Shown piece after piece: positions 53,253-62,146 of a stretch of DNA of 64,000 bases. The DNA lies in NCBI RefSeq assembly GCF_003369795.1, contig NZ_CP026730.1, forward strand, positions 6,935,001 through 6,999,000, written 5' to 3'. The translations under genes were made by a program, and so were the position numbers. The notes below the pieces were generated by a model. The model was given only the letters and a program-made list of their open reading frames with translations, did no database searches and was not told where the DNA came from. The DNA is from Streptomyces sp. CB09001. Lineage in GTDB: Bacteria; Actinomycetota; Actinomycetes; Streptomycetales; Streptomycetaceae. The first letter of the stretch is position 1, and the number at the start of each line of letters is the position of its first letter.

Positions 53253-55412
53253 TCAGCGCACGACCTCGGCCCAGACCACCTTGCCGGAGTCCGTCCACCG
53301 CACGCCCCACCGGGTGGTGAGCCGGTGCACCACATGCAGGCCGCGCCCCCCGTCGTCGAGCAGACCGCCCCGGCCCAGCCGCGGTCTGCCGTTGCCGGTG
53401 TCGCCGACCTCGCACAGCAAACCGGGACCGGCCCTGATCAGCCGTACCGTGATGGGGCCGCCGGCGAACCGCACCGCGTTGGTGACCAGCTCGCTGACCA
53501 GGAGCAGAACGCTGTCCCGGGTGCTATCCCTGGTGTGCCACTGCCGCAGCAGCGCGGAGACCAGCGCGCGCGCCCGGGCGGCGGCGTCGTCGCGAGCGGG
53601 CAGCCGCCAGGTCGCGGTGTCCCCCTTGCGGTAGCCGATCGTGCGGGCGATGAGCAGGGTCACGTCGTCGCGCTGGTGCGTCGGCATCACGTCGGAGACC
53701 ACCCGGCGTGCGGCCTGCTGCAACGAGTCCCACGGATGCACGCCGGACACGGCGTCCGCCAGCCTGGCGATGCCCTCGTCGATCGGTACGGCCGGATCCT
53801 CGACCAGGCCGTCGGTGTACAGCGCGAGCAGGGAGCCCGGGGATGCGACGAAGGTGTGCACGCCGTACGGCTCCCGCAGCGCGAACTCGGTACCCAGGCC
53901 GGGGTGCGGGCGGACCGGGAGGGGGCCGGCGCGTCCGTCCGGCGAGACCAGGATCGGGGGGAGGTGGCCCGCGCTGGACAGCGTCACCCGGTGGCTGACG
54001 GGGTCGTAGACGGCGATGCAGCAGGTCGACCCGAGCGCGCTGTAGCCGGCCGCCAGCCCGGACTCCGCGTCGTCCAGCAGCGTCACCGTCTCGTCCAGGT
54101 GCTCCAGCACCTCGTCGGGGGCCAGCCCCGCGGAGAGCAGCGCCCGGGCCTCCATGCTGAGCTGCCCCATGGTGGCCGCGGCGCCCAGGCCGTGCCCCAC
54201 GACGTCGCCGACGACCAGCGCGGTACGGCCGTCCGGCAGCGGGAAGCTGTTCACCCAGTCTCCGCCGACGCCCGCGCTGTCGGGGGTGGCGGGCTGGTAG
54301 ACGCTGGCGGTCTGGACGGTGCCACCCGCGGAGCGCGGCAGCAGCCGCCGCTGCAGGGCCAGCACCTGCGTGTGCTCGCGCTGGTGCTGGCGGGCCAGGT
54401 CCACGTGGTGGGAGGTCCTGGCCACCAGCTCCTGGAGGTCGAACAGCTCGCTGTCGGCGAAGGGACGGTCCGCCCGCCGCCACACCTCCGCCAGGCCCAG
54501 GACGACGGGCGGATCACCTTCCAGGACCAGCGGTACGCACGCCACGCCCGCCGACCGCTCCCCGGGCACCAGGGCACGTACCAGCCGAGGGCTGCCGAGC
54601 ACCCGCTCGATCGCCGCCCGGTCGGGGATGACGATGGACTGCGGGGCGTCGGCGCGCCGTATCGCCTGCGACAGCAGGCGACTCGCGTCGCTGGGAAGAT
54701 CCTCGCCCAGGGTCACGTAGCCCTCGGGCCAGGCCCGGTCCGGCACCAGGGCCGCCCGCCGCAGCCGGATGCGGTCCTGCGCCCGCTCGGTGACCCCCTC
54801 GCCCGTCCACACGGCGAAGTCGAGGTCGACGGCGGCGACGTCGCCCCAGGCCAGCAGGGACTCCGCCAGCGACTGCGCCGTCTCGCCGATGTCCAGCGAG
54901 GTGCCGATCGCGGTCTCCGCGGCGTACAGGTGCAGCCTCCTGGCCATGGCGATCACGGAGACGGTCAGGCCCTCCCGGGGCGCCGCCGCGGGCAGGATGC
55001 TCATCGAGACCACCAGCTCGGACCCGTCGCCGCGCCGCAGCCGCTGGACCCGGGCGACGTGTGCCTCACCGGTCTCCAGGACCTGCCGCAGGCGCCGGGT
55101 GACCGTCGGCACGTCCCCCTGGGGCAGGAGATCGACGAAGGGGCTCCCGATCGCGGCGTCCAGCCCCGCGAAGACGGGGGCGTCGAGATTGCGGTGGGTG
55201 ACCCTCAGCTCCCGGTCCAGATTGACCGCACCGAGGATCTGCTCCTGCCCGCCCGCCGGCGGACGGTCGGCTCCGGGCGGGGGTGCGCCGGGGTCGCCCT
55301 GCGACTCCGCGGGGCCGGCCGCCGCCGCTCCGCCATGCGGCAGGTACCGCCCGAGGGCGCTGCTGACCAGGTCGAACGGAGACGAGGACGAAGGGGAGGG
55401 TGTGGAGTCCAT
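53253..55412 (-). CDS. PAS-GAF-PP2C-HATPase (SpoIIE/RsbW-type) signalling protein
   Basis: The 719-residue protein has a PAS domain (about 60-180), a GAF-like domain (about 180-340), a SpoIIE PP2C domain from about 365 with GVGGDWVNSFPLPDGRTALVVGDVVGHGLGA, and a C-terminal RsbW-type HATPase with LLVSELVTNAVRFAGGPITV and GRGLHVVHRLTTRWG (G1/G2 boxes). The combined phosphatase and kinase suggest a self-contained switch for an anti-sigma antagonist. It starts at ATG 55412. The 34886-36994 protein differs by lacking the HATPase. Confidence 0.92.
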   Translation of the reverse strand: MDSTPSPSSSSPFDLVSSALGRYLPHGGAAAAGPAESQGDPGAPPPGADRPPAGGQEQILGAVNLDRELRVTHRNLDAPVFAGLDAAIGSPFVDLLPQGDVPTVTRRLRQVLETGEAHVARVQRLRRGDGSELVVSMSILPAAAPREGLTVSVIAMARRLHLYAAETAIGTSLDIGETAQSLAESLLAWGDVAAVDLDFAVWTGEGVTERAQDRIRLRRAALVPDRAWPEGYVTLGEDLPSDASRLLSQAIRRADAPQSIVIPDRAAIERVLGSPRLVRALVPGERSAGVACVPLVLEGDPPVVLGLAEVWRRADRPFADSELFDLQELVARTSHHVDLARQHQREHTQVLALQRRLLPRSAGGTVQTASVYQPATPDSAGVGGDWVNSFPLPDGRTALVVGDVVGHGLGAAATMGQLSMEARALLSAGLAPDEVLEHLDETVTLLDDAESGLAAGYSALGSTCCIAVYDPVSHRVTLSSAGHLPPILVSPDGRAGPLPVRPHPGLGTEFALREPYGVHTFVASPGSLLALYTDGLVEDPAVPIDEGIARLADAVSGVHPWDSLQQAARRVVSDVMPTHQRDDVTLLIARTIGYRKGDTATWRLPARDDAAARARALVSALLRQWHTRDSTRDSVLLLVSELVTNAVRFAGGPITVRLIRAGPGLLCEVGDTGNGRPRLGRGGLLDDGGRGLHVVHRLTTRWGVRWTDSGKVVWAEVVR

Positions 55413-55586
55413 GCGGCTCCCTCAGCTCGCTCGCCAACCCCGGCACAGTGCCGGGGCCGTACCCGAACCCGTGCGGAAGAGCCCCCGAGGGCCCCGACCG
55501 CACACCCCATTCAATAACACGCGCGGACGCTTCGCCCACATCAGCCGACCGCGCGCTCAACACGGAAAGTGACGGAAGGGGCGCCC

Positions 55587-56756
55587 CTACAGCCACTCCC
55601 CTTCCAGGGCCGTGGCCGTCAGGCCCGGGGCCGCCGCGTACAGGACGGCTCGGCTGCCCGCCTTCTGCCCGGCGTCGTGCGCCCGGCGCAGGATGTCGAA
55701 CACGGCGGCCCCGCCGCGGTTGCCGCTGGTGTAGCTGTCCCGGCTGTACTCCAGGAGCCCCGAGGGCCACTCGTCGGGCATCGTCTGCTCCATGTACTCC
55801 AGCACACGGGTCCCGCCGGGGTGCGCGAGCAGGACGTCGGGGTGCCAGGAGGAGGGGTCGTCCTCGTAGCGGACGCGGAGCCACTCCCACATCGCGGTGA
55901 CCGTTTCCTGCACCGCCCGCGGCCCGCGCCGGTCCATCACGAAGTGGGTGCCGTCCGCCCGCGTCTCCAGGCGGTGCAGGTCCCGTGTGCCGGGCAGGGT
56001 GTGGTGCCAGGCGGAGTCCAGCCGGAGCACCGACTCGGGCCTCGGGCGGCCCGTGACCACCGCGGCGACCGCGGTGTCCGCGAACAGCAGCCGGACGATC
56101 AGGGACTCCAGGGTGTCGTCCGCGGGCTGGTAGGTGGTGCTCAGCGCCTCGGAGATCACGACCAGGACCACCCGGTCGGGGTCCGCCGCCACGAGGTCGG
56201 CCGCCAGCGCCAGGGAACGGGTCCCGGCCACGCAGGCCCACTGCGTGGCGGGCAGCAGCATGGTGTCGCCGCGCAGCGGAAGCCGGTTGGCCAGGGCCAC
56301 GTCCAGTCCGGGCAGGGCCGGGGTGGTGGAGTTGCTGGTGATCAGGCAGTCGACGTCCGCGACGTCCAGTCCGGCGATCTGCAGGGCCCCGCGCGCCGCG
56401 CGCTCCCCGTAGGACTGCACGGCCTCCCAGGCCGGGGCGGTGCGCTCCTGGACGGTCTGCGGCGCGGGTACCGCCTTCAGGGCGGCGATCGCGCGGTCCG
56501 CGTCCTGCTCGGTGAACCCGTCGCGGACCAGCGCCTCCCGGGCGGTCGCGAGATCGCCGCCCGCGCCGGGCGCGACGGCCGCCTCCAGGGGGAGCATCCA
56601 GCCGCGGCTCTCGATGCCCGTACTGGCCGCGATGCCGTCGATCCGCGGTGCCCACGGCGCGTGCGGGTGCCGGCCGCGTACTTCCTCGACGATCTCTCGG
56701 GTCTCGACGGAGTGCTCGCCGTGTATCACGGCGGGAGCGCACAGGTATGCGGCCAC
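55587..56756 (-). CDS. Type III polyketide synthase
   Basis: The 389-residue chalcone-synthase-fold enzyme has the catalytic triad Cys175 (TQWACVAG), His312 (LLAHPGGTR) and Asn346 (SGNRGGAAVF). The sequence around TSNSTTPALPGLD and DRRGPRAVQETV fits bacterial members that make alkylresorcinols, pyrones or tetrahydroxynaphthalene. Product type cannot be decided from these motifs. The GTG 56756 start has AAAGG eight bases upstream. It is a single gene, as in many Streptomyces. Confidence 0.9.
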   Translation of the reverse strand: MAAYLCAPAVIHGEHSVETREIVEEVRGRHPHAPWAPRIDGIAASTGIESRGWMLPLEAAVAPGAGGDLATAREALVRDGFTEQDADRAIAALKAVPAPQTVQERTAPAWEAVQSYGERAARGALQIAGLDVADVDCLITSNSTTPALPGLDVALANRLPLRGDTMLLPATQWACVAGTRSLALAADLVAADPDRVVLVVISEALSTTYQPADDTLESLIVRLLFADTAVAAVVTGRPRPESVLRLDSAWHHTLPGTRDLHRLETRADGTHFVMDRRGPRAVQETVTAMWEWLRVRYEDDPSSWHPDVLLAHPGGTRVLEYMEQTMPDEWPSGLLEYSRDSYTSGNRGGAAVFDILRRAHDAGQKAGSRAVLYAAAPGLTATALEGEWL

Positions 56757-57068
56757 GATCGGCACCTTTCTACGGGGTCTGCGGGGGAGCAGGTGAGGAA
56801 GGGGAACGGGTGAGGGAGGAAACGGGAAGACGGTGGGAGGAAGCGCGCGAGGGAGGGAAAGCACCACGCGTGCTGTGGCCTGGCTCACGTCAGTGCGCGC
56901 GGCCAAGTCGGCGGCGGCACACGCCACTTCGCGCGGCACCGCTCACTTCGAGCATGGCCGCGAAAAGGGCATTTACGCAGTGACCCACGCAACTTGGGCG
57001 GCCATGGGATACGTGAGACGGCGCACACGCCCGAAGGCCGCCCCGAAGACGGCCGGTCGGGCCCGGTT
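56757..57068. promoter_or_regulatory. 312-bp upstream region of the type III PKS gene
   Basis: No gene is seen. Near the start (56790-56870) the plus strand has an unusual run of almost only A and G, so the leader of the minus-strand transcript would be pyrimidine-rich. Beyond is a mix with some AT-rich words (TTTACGCAG, about 56969). The PKS promoter presumably lies in the 56880-57060 part. Confidence 0.4.
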
Positions 57069-57779
57069 CTACCGGCCGGGCCGGTGAAGTGCCGTGATGC
57101 CGGTCAGGACGAGGGTGATCCCGGCGAGGAACTGCTCACGGTCGTCGTGGCCGCGGACCTGGTCCGCCACGGCCCGGGTGAACGGGTACGCGTCCGGGTC
57201 GAGCCCTTCCCATGCCGTCGACACGGTGTCCAGGAACTCGTCCCGGTCAACGGCGGCCGTCGACGGGCCGGCGCTCGCGGAGTTCGCGGCGTTCTGGCCG
57301 GCGGCGCCGAGGATGTAGTGCATGAGCGCCGAGGAGGCCGTGAACCAGTCGGACTCGGGCACGCCCATCGCCTGGACCTGGCGGCCGAGGCTTTCGAAGA
57401 TCCGCGGCGCCACCGTCCCCCGGGGCGTGCGGGACAGCTGCGTCGCGAGCTGTGTGGCCAGCCACGGGTGCGCTTCGGTCGCGTCCCACAGGCCCAGCGC
57501 GACGGCGCGGACCGCGTCCTGGGGCGTCTCGGCGGCACCCGGGGGCCCGACGGTCACGGCGGCGGTCACGACCGCGTCCGTGGCGGCGCCGAGCAGCTCG
57601 GCCTTCCCCGTGATGTGCCAGTAGATCGCCCCGGGGCCGGTCGCGAGGTGCTCGGCCAGGGCGCGAAAGGTGAGGCCGCGCTCTCCCGCGGTGTCGAGGA
57701 GCTCGACGGCCGCCCCGACGATGCGCTCCCGCGAGAGGGGTTCCTGCCGCCGTTCCGGACGGCGCGACCTGGTTGCCAT
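57069..57779 (-). CDS. TetR-family regulator
   Basis: The 236-residue TetR protein has the N-terminal helix-turn-helix LSRERIVGAAVELLDTAGERGLTFRALAEHLATGPGAIYWHITGKAELL and a C-terminal ligand domain (TetR_C type). It is divergent from a TetX-like monooxygenase, and three near-identical 15-bp palindromes lie between them, so it is the expected repressor. Candidate inducers are planar drugs, for example tetracycline-like molecules, by analogy with the TetR/TetX arrangement. It starts at ATG 57779. Confidence 0.92.
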   Translation of the reverse strand: MATRSRRPERRQEPLSRERIVGAAVELLDTAGERGLTFRALAEHLATGPGAIYWHITGKAELLGAATDAVVTAAVTVGPPGAAETPQDAVRAVALGLWDATEAHPWLATQLATQLSRTPRGTVAPRIFESLGRQVQAMGVPESDWFTASSALMHYILGAAGQNAANSASAGPSTAAVDRDEFLDTVSTAWEGLDPDAYPFTRAVADQVRGHDDREQFLAGITLVLTGITALHRPGR

Positions 57780-57798
57780 GCGCCCATCCTAGACCGCT

Positions 57799-57868
57799 TG
57801 GAACGCTGTTCCAGCTTGACAGGCACTGGAACGTCGTTCCACTCTGGCAGTGCTGGAACGCCGTTCCA
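57799..57868. promoter_or_regulatory. Three tandem TetR operators
   Basis: TGGAACGCTGTTCCA (57799-57813), TGGAACGTCGTTCCA (57827-57841) and TGGAACGCCGTTCCA (57854-57868) have centres 28 and 27 bp apart. The first two flank a -35-like TTGACA (57816-57821). They sit between the divergent TetR and monooxygenase genes and are a clear candidate repressor array. Confidence 0.85.
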
Positions 57869-57925
57869 GTGCACATCGGTCCTGCCGGGTCTCCGCCCCG
57901 GGACCGCCATCAGGAGGGAAGCACC

Positions 57926-59047
57926 ATGACCACGCACGTCACGATCGTCGGCGCCGGACTCGGCGGCCTCACCCTCGCCCGCGTCCTGCACGACCACGGC
58001 ATCCCGGCCACCGTCCACGAGGCCGAGGCCTCCGCGGAGGCACGCGCGCAGGGCGGGATGCTCGACATCCACGACGGCAACGGCCAACCCGCGCTCCGGG
58101 CCGCGGGGCTGGCCGAGGAGTTCCGCGGGCTCGTCCTGGAGGGCCGTCAGGCCTCGCGGGCCCTCGCCCCGGACGGGTCGGTCCTGTACGAGGAGGGTGA
58201 CGACGGCACGGGCGGGCGCCCCGAGGTGATGCGTGGCGAACTGCGGCGGATGCTGCTCGATTCGCTGCCGGCCGGCACCGTCCGCTGGGGCCGCAAGGTC
58301 CGTGCCGCCCGCCCCCTCGGCGACGGCCGCCACGAGGTGGCGTTCGCCGACGGCACCTCCGTCGTCACGAGCCTCCTGGTCGGCGCCGACGGTGCGTGGT
58401 CCCGGGTGCGGCCGCTGCTCTCCGACGCCGCACCCGAATACGTCGGCATGTCGTTCGTCGAGACCTGCCTGCTCGACGCCGACACCAGGCATCCGGCCAC
58501 GGCGAAGGCGGTCGGTGACGGTGCGATGTTCGCGCTCGCGCCGGGGAAGGCGATCCAGGCCCACCGGGAGAGCGGCGGGACCCTGCACGCCTACGTGGCC
58601 CTGCGCAGGCCGCGCGAGTGGTTCGACGGCATCGGTCTCCCCGGAGCGGCGGGCGTCGCACGGCTGGCGCGGGAGTTCGCCGGCTGGGCGCCGGAGTTGA
58701 CCGCGCTGATCACCGACGCCGACACCGCGCCGGTCCTCCGCCCCCTGCACACCCTCCCCGCCGCCCACCGGTGGGAGCGGGTGCCGGGCGTGACCCTGCT
58801 CGGCGACGCCGCCCACCTCATGCCCCCGTCCGGCGAAGGCGCCAACCTGGCCATGTACGACGGCGCGGAACTCGGCGCGGCCCTCGCCGCACACCCCGGC
58901 GACGTGGAGGCCGCGCTGACCGCGTACGAGCGGGACCTGTTCCCGCGCGGCGCGGCGGAGGCCGCCGACGCGTCCCGGCTGCACACGCTGATGTTCGGCG
59001 ACGACGCGCCGCACGGCCTGATCGAGATGCTCGCCGGGCAGCAGTAG
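57926..59047 (+). CDS. FAD-dependent monooxygenase, TetX-like
   Basis: The 373-residue flavoprotein has the N-terminal GAGLGGLTLARVL nucleotide motif and GGMLDIHDGNGQPAL of the TetX/PHBH group. Its C-terminal LLGDAAHLMPPSGEGANLAMYD completes the FAD site. It probably hydroxylates a planar aromatic or antibiotic molecule using NADPH and oxygen. It starts at ATG 57926 with GGAGGG nine bases before. The TetR gene and triple operator upstream suggest an inducible xenobiotic-modifying enzyme. Confidence 0.92.
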   Translation: MTTHVTIVGAGLGGLTLARVLHDHGIPATVHEAEASAEARAQGGMLDIHDGNGQPALRAAGLAEEFRGLVLEGRQASRALAPDGSVLYEEGDDGTGGRPEVMRGELRRMLLDSLPAGTVRWGRKVRAARPLGDGRHEVAFADGTSVVTSLLVGADGAWSRVRPLLSDAAPEYVGMSFVETCLLDADTRHPATAKAVGDGAMFALAPGKAIQAHRESGGTLHAYVALRRPREWFDGIGLPGAAGVARLAREFAGWAPELTALITDADTAPVLRPLHTLPAAHRWERVPGVTLLGDAAHLMPPSGEGANLAMYDGAELGAALAAHPGDVEAALTAYERDLFPRGAAEAADASRLHTLMFGDDAPHGLIEMLAGQQ

Positions 59048-59061
59048 CCGGTCCCGCCGCC

Positions 59062-59517
59062 TCACGCGGACGTCGGCGTGTCCGAGGGCAGTGTCCGGGT
59101 GACCGGGCGGCCGCCGTCACGCCGCCGCGGGCGGATGCGGGAGGCCAGGCTCCAGCGGCCCGGGCCGAGGGCGGCGAGCAGGAGGAAGGACCAGCAGAAC
59201 ATGGCCGCCGACTCCCCGCCGTTCTCGATGGGGAAGAGCCCGTCGGGCTGGTGCTCGACGAAGTAGGCGTACGCCATGGACCCGGAGCACAGGACGGCCG
59301 ACGTGCGGGTCGCGAGACCGCACAGAACCAGCGTGCCGCCGACGAGTTGCACCACGGCGGCCCACCAGCCGGGCCATGCGGCGAAGCCCGGAGTGGGCCC
59401 GTGTGGACCGCCCAGGACGTCGAACAGGGTGGCGGCTCCGTGGCAGGCGAACAGCAGGCCTACGACGATGCGGAAGAGCGCGATCACGTGCTCCCTGCGT
59501 TTTTCCAGCGCTTCCAA
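59062..59517 (-). CDS. DoxX-family membrane protein
   Basis: The 151-residue protein has four predicted helices starting VIALFRIVVGLLFACHG, with GGTLVLCGLATRTSAVLCSGSMAYAYFVEHQPDG and a basic C terminus. DoxX proteins are small, often redox-related membrane proteins of uncertain role. I start at TTG 59517 with AGGAG eight bases upstream, because an earlier start would add a Pro/Arg-rich non-conserved stretch. It converges with the monooxygenase (15-bp gap). Confidence 0.82.
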   Translation of the reverse strand: MEALEKRREHVIALFRIVVGLLFACHGAATLFDVLGGPHGPTPGFAAWPGWWAAVVQLVGGTLVLCGLATRTSAVLCSGSMAYAYFVEHQPDGLFPIENGGESAAMFCWSFLLLAALGPGRWSLASRIRPRRRDGGRPVTRTLPSDTPTSA

Positions 59518-59660
59518 CGGTGGTGCTCCTCTCTTGCGCAACGACCGCCGGGGAAACGGGCGGCCGGTGGGGATGGTGCGCAGCACGGGGCGGGGCCGAC
59601 GGCGTCCCGAGGGAGGGGGAGACGCGCAACCCATTCGACTTTTAACCATCACGACGACCC

Positions 59661-59692
59661 TTGTCTAGACCAATTGCGCAACGAGTTGCGCA
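59661..59692. promoter_or_regulatory. dre-like site and TGCGCAAC inverted repeat before DoxX
   Basis: TTGTCTAGACCA (59661-59672) resembles the DasR element. It is followed by TGCGCAAC-GA-GTTGCGCA (59675-59692), a perfect 8-bp-arm repeat, and another TTGCGCAAC half-site occurs at about 59534. These probably control the DoxX gene, the divergent AA10 gene or both. Confidence 0.6.
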
Positions 59693-59773
59693 CGAGGGTC
59701 GTCGCGTCAATCGCGCACCGCCTCTTGTCGGTTGATGTTGCGCGGACCCTTGACCGAACCGGCTCCGTCGCTA

Positions 59774-59806
59774 TGGTCTAGACCTGAAGTCGTCAGGTCT
59801 AGACCT
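59774..59806. promoter_or_regulatory. Two dre-like (DasR) sites before the AA10 gene
   Basis: TGGTCTAGACCT (59774-59785) and AGGTCTAGACCT (59795-59806) match the DasR-responsive element TGGTCTAGACCA except for one or two end bases, centres 21 bp apart. They lie 21-53 bp before the AA10 start. DasR represses chitin-use genes in Streptomyces and is released by glucosamine-6-phosphate. Confidence 0.8.
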
Positions 59807-59826
59807 GTATCCGAAAGGGGCACGAC

Positions 59827-60552
59827 ATGCGCACCAAGAGACGGGTGGCCATCGCGGTCGGGGCGCTGGTCGCTCCGTTGCTCGCCCTCAGCCTCCCGGC
59901 GAGCACGGCAAGCGCGCACGGGTGGGTGACCTCGCCCGGCAGCCGACAGGACCAGTGCGCCGCGGGGATCGTCGACTGCGGTCAGATCAAGTACGAGCCC
60001 CAGAGCGTCGAGGGCCCCAAGGGTCTGAGCAGCTGCAGCGGCGGAAACAGCCAGTTCGCCGAACTCGACGACGACAGCAAGGGCTGGCGCGTCACACCGG
60101 TCGGCAGCACGCACACCTTCACCTGGCACCACTCGGCACGCCACGCCACCGCCAACTGGCAGTACTTCATCGGCAGCCAGAAGATCGCCCAATTCGACGG
60201 CCACGGAGCGCAGCCCGCCCCGGACGTGAGCCACCAGGTGAACTTCGGCGGCTTCACCGGCCGTCAGAAGGTACTGGCCGTCTGGAACGTGGCGGACACC
60301 GGCAACGCCTTCTACTCCTGCATCGACGTCAACATCGGCGGCACCGGCGGCGGCGACGGGGGCGGCGACGACGGCGACCCGGGCGCCTGCGACGCGCCGG
60401 TGTGGAGCGCCGGCAGCGTCTACAGCGGCGGCGACACCGTCTCCTTCGGCGGCCACAACTGGCGCGCCAAGTGGTGGGTGACCGGCGAGGAGCCCGGCAC
60501 CACCGGCGAATGGGGCGTCTGGGAAGACCTCGGAGCCTGCGCGGCCGCGTGA
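59827..60552 (+). CDS. AA10 lytic polysaccharide monooxygenase with CBM5/12
   Basis: The 241-residue copper enzyme has a Sec signal peptide cleaved before His31, the N-terminal copper-ligand His (SASA-HGWVTSPGSR). The second ligand, His106, lies in TWHHSARHATANW. Other AA10 patterns are SRQDQCAAG and AVWNVADTGNAFYSC. A Gly/Asp linker leads to a CBM5/12 (about 190-241) with its Trp residues in WRAKWWVTGEEPG. It oxidatively cleaves chitin or cellulose; the dre sites favour chitin. Secreted. Confidence 0.94.
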   Translation: MRTKRRVAIAVGALVAPLLALSLPASTASAHGWVTSPGSRQDQCAAGIVDCGQIKYEPQSVEGPKGLSSCSGGNSQFAELDDDSKGWRVTPVGSTHTFTWHHSARHATANWQYFIGSQKIAQFDGHGAQPAPDVSHQVNFGGFTGRQKVLAVWNVADTGNAFYSCIDVNIGGTGGGDGGGDDGDPGACDAPVWSAGSVYSGGDTVSFGGHNWRAKWWVTGEEPGTTGEWGVWEDLGACAAA

Positions 60553-60683
60553 TCGCGACGGGACGGCGCGCACCGGCCACGGCGCGCGCCGCCCCCCGCC
60601 GCAGCCCCGACGCCGGCCGGTGACGAACGGGTCCGCTTTTCCGGAAAGCCGGTAAAATAATTCCAAAGCGGAAAGGGGTCGTG

Positions 60684-61115
60684 ATGGATCCGTGGCTGAT
60701 CTGGCTGATCGTTTCGGCGGTCCTGATCCTGGCGGAGATCTTCACCCTGACCGCCGCGCTCGGAATGCTGGGAGTGGCCGCGCTGATCACCGCCGGATCC
60801 GCGGCGGCCGGCCTTTCCACGCCTTTTCAATTCCTCGTGTTCACGGTCGTCTCCGCGGTCACCCTCTTCTTCCTGCGCCCCGTCGCGCTGCGCCACCTGG
60901 TCCAGCCCCAGACGCAGCGATTCGGGGTGGACGCCCTGGTCGGCCAGGCCGCCTACGTCGTCTCCGACGTGACCGGAAGAGAAGGCAGGGTCCGGATCGG
61001 CGGCGAGGAATGGACGGCCCGTTCCTACGACGAGACGCTGGTGATTCCCCGGGGCGCGACCGTCGACGTCCTGGAGATCAGCGGCACCACCGCATTCGTC
61101 TATCCCCGGGAGTGA
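60684..61115 (+). CDS. NfeD-like membrane protein
   Basis: The 143-residue protein has two hydrophobic segments (about 5-30 and 38-62) and a C-terminal OB-fold domain with the typical GQAAYVVSDVTGREGRVRIGGEEWTARSYDE and VLEISGTTAFVYP. NfeD proteins associate with SPFH/band 7 proteins and help organise membrane microdomains. The ATG 60684 fits GAAAGGGG better than the GTG three bases before. The band 7 gene follows 2 bp after. Confidence 0.92.
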   Translation: MDPWLIWLIVSAVLILAEIFTLTAALGMLGVAALITAGSAAAGLSTPFQFLVFTVVSAVTLFFLRPVALRHLVQPQTQRFGVDALVGQAAYVVSDVTGREGRVRIGGEEWTARSYDETLVIPRGATVDVLEISGTTAFVYPRE

Positions 61116-61117
61116 CC

Positions 61118-62143
61118 ATGGAAGCCTCGGCGTTCCTCATCGCCGGTGTGATCGTCGCGCTTCTCGCCGTATTCACCGTGGTGCGGGCGGTGCGCATCGT
61201 GCCGCAGGCCCGGGCCCGCAACGTCGAACGGCTCGGCCGCTACCACCGCACGCTGAAACCCGGGCTCAGCGTGGTCATCCCGTACATCGACCGGGTCTAT
61301 CCGGTGATCGACCTGCGCGAACAGGTGGTCTCCTTCAAGCCGCAGCCGGTCATCACCGAGGACAACCTGGTCGTCGAGATCGACACCGTGCTGTACTTCC
61401 AGGTCACGGACCCGCGCGCGGCCTTCTACGAGATCGCGAACTTCCTCCAGGCGGTCGAGCAGCTCACCGTCACCACCCTGCGCAATGTCGTGGGCTCCAT
61501 GGACCTGGAGAAGACCCTCACCTCGCGCGACACCATCAACAGCCAATTGCGCGGAGTGCTCGACGAGGCCACCGGCAAATGGGGGCTGCGGGTGAACCGG
61601 GTGGAGATCAAGGCGATCGACCCGCCGCAGTCCATCAAGGACGCCATGCAGAAGCAGATGCGTGCCGAGCGGGACAAGCGGGCCGCGATCCTCGGCGCGG
61701 AGGGCCAGCGCCAGTCGCAGATCCTCACGGCCGAGGGCGACAAGCAGGCCGCCGTCCTGCGCGCCGAGGGCAACCGCACCGCCGAGATCCTCAAGGCGGA
61801 GGGGCAGTCCCGGGCCATCGACGAGGTCTTCCAGGCCGTGCACCGCAACGACCCCGACCCCAAGCTGCTGGCCTACCAGTACCTCCAGGTGCTGCCCCAG
61901 CTGGCGCAGGGCTCGGGCAGCACGTTCTGGGTCATCCCCAGCGAGGTCACCTCCGCCCTCCAGGGAGTCTCCCGCGCCTTCACCGAAGCGCTGCCGCAGT
62001 CGCCGGCCACCCGGGAGAGCCCGTCGGACGACGGAGCCGCCCAGGCGGCCAGCGACACGGCGCAGGCCGCGGAGGCCGCCGCCCAGGCCCTCGCCGACGC
62101 GGCCAGGGCCAACGGCGTACCCCCCGAGGGCCACGCGGCGTGA
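61118..62143 (+). CDS. SPFH/band 7 (stomatin/flotillin-like) protein
   Basis: The 341-residue protein has one N-terminal membrane segment, a band 7 domain (about 20-170: RNVERLGRYHRTLKPGLSVVIPYIDRVYPVIDLREQ, QVTDPRAAFYEI) and a coiled-coil of Glu/Ala repeats (AEGQRQSQILTAEGDKQAAVLRAEGNRTAEIL). An Ala-rich C terminus follows. It probably oligomerises into a membrane ring with NfeD and scaffolds other proteins. It starts at ATG 61118, 2 bp after the NfeD stop. Confidence 0.94.
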   Translation: MEASAFLIAGVIVALLAVFTVVRAVRIVPQARARNVERLGRYHRTLKPGLSVVIPYIDRVYPVIDLREQVVSFKPQPVITEDNLVVEIDTVLYFQVTDPRAAFYEIANFLQAVEQLTVTTLRNVVGSMDLEKTLTSRDTINSQLRGVLDEATGKWGLRVNRVEIKAIDPPQSIKDAMQKQMRAERDKRAAILGAEGQRQSQILTAEGDKQAAVLRAEGNRTAEILKAEGQSRAIDEVFQAVHRNDPDPKLLAYQYLQVLPQLAQGSGSTFWVIPSEVTSALQGVSRAFTEALPQSPATRESPSDDGAAQAASDTAQAAEAAAQALADAARANGVPPEGHAA

Positions 62144-62146
62144 CGG

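Noticed and set aside
53130..55517. Nearly 800-codon plus-strand open frame opposite the second phosphatase
   Set aside because: Biased composition and no motif; the minus-strand frame has intact PAS, PP2C and HATPase motifs.
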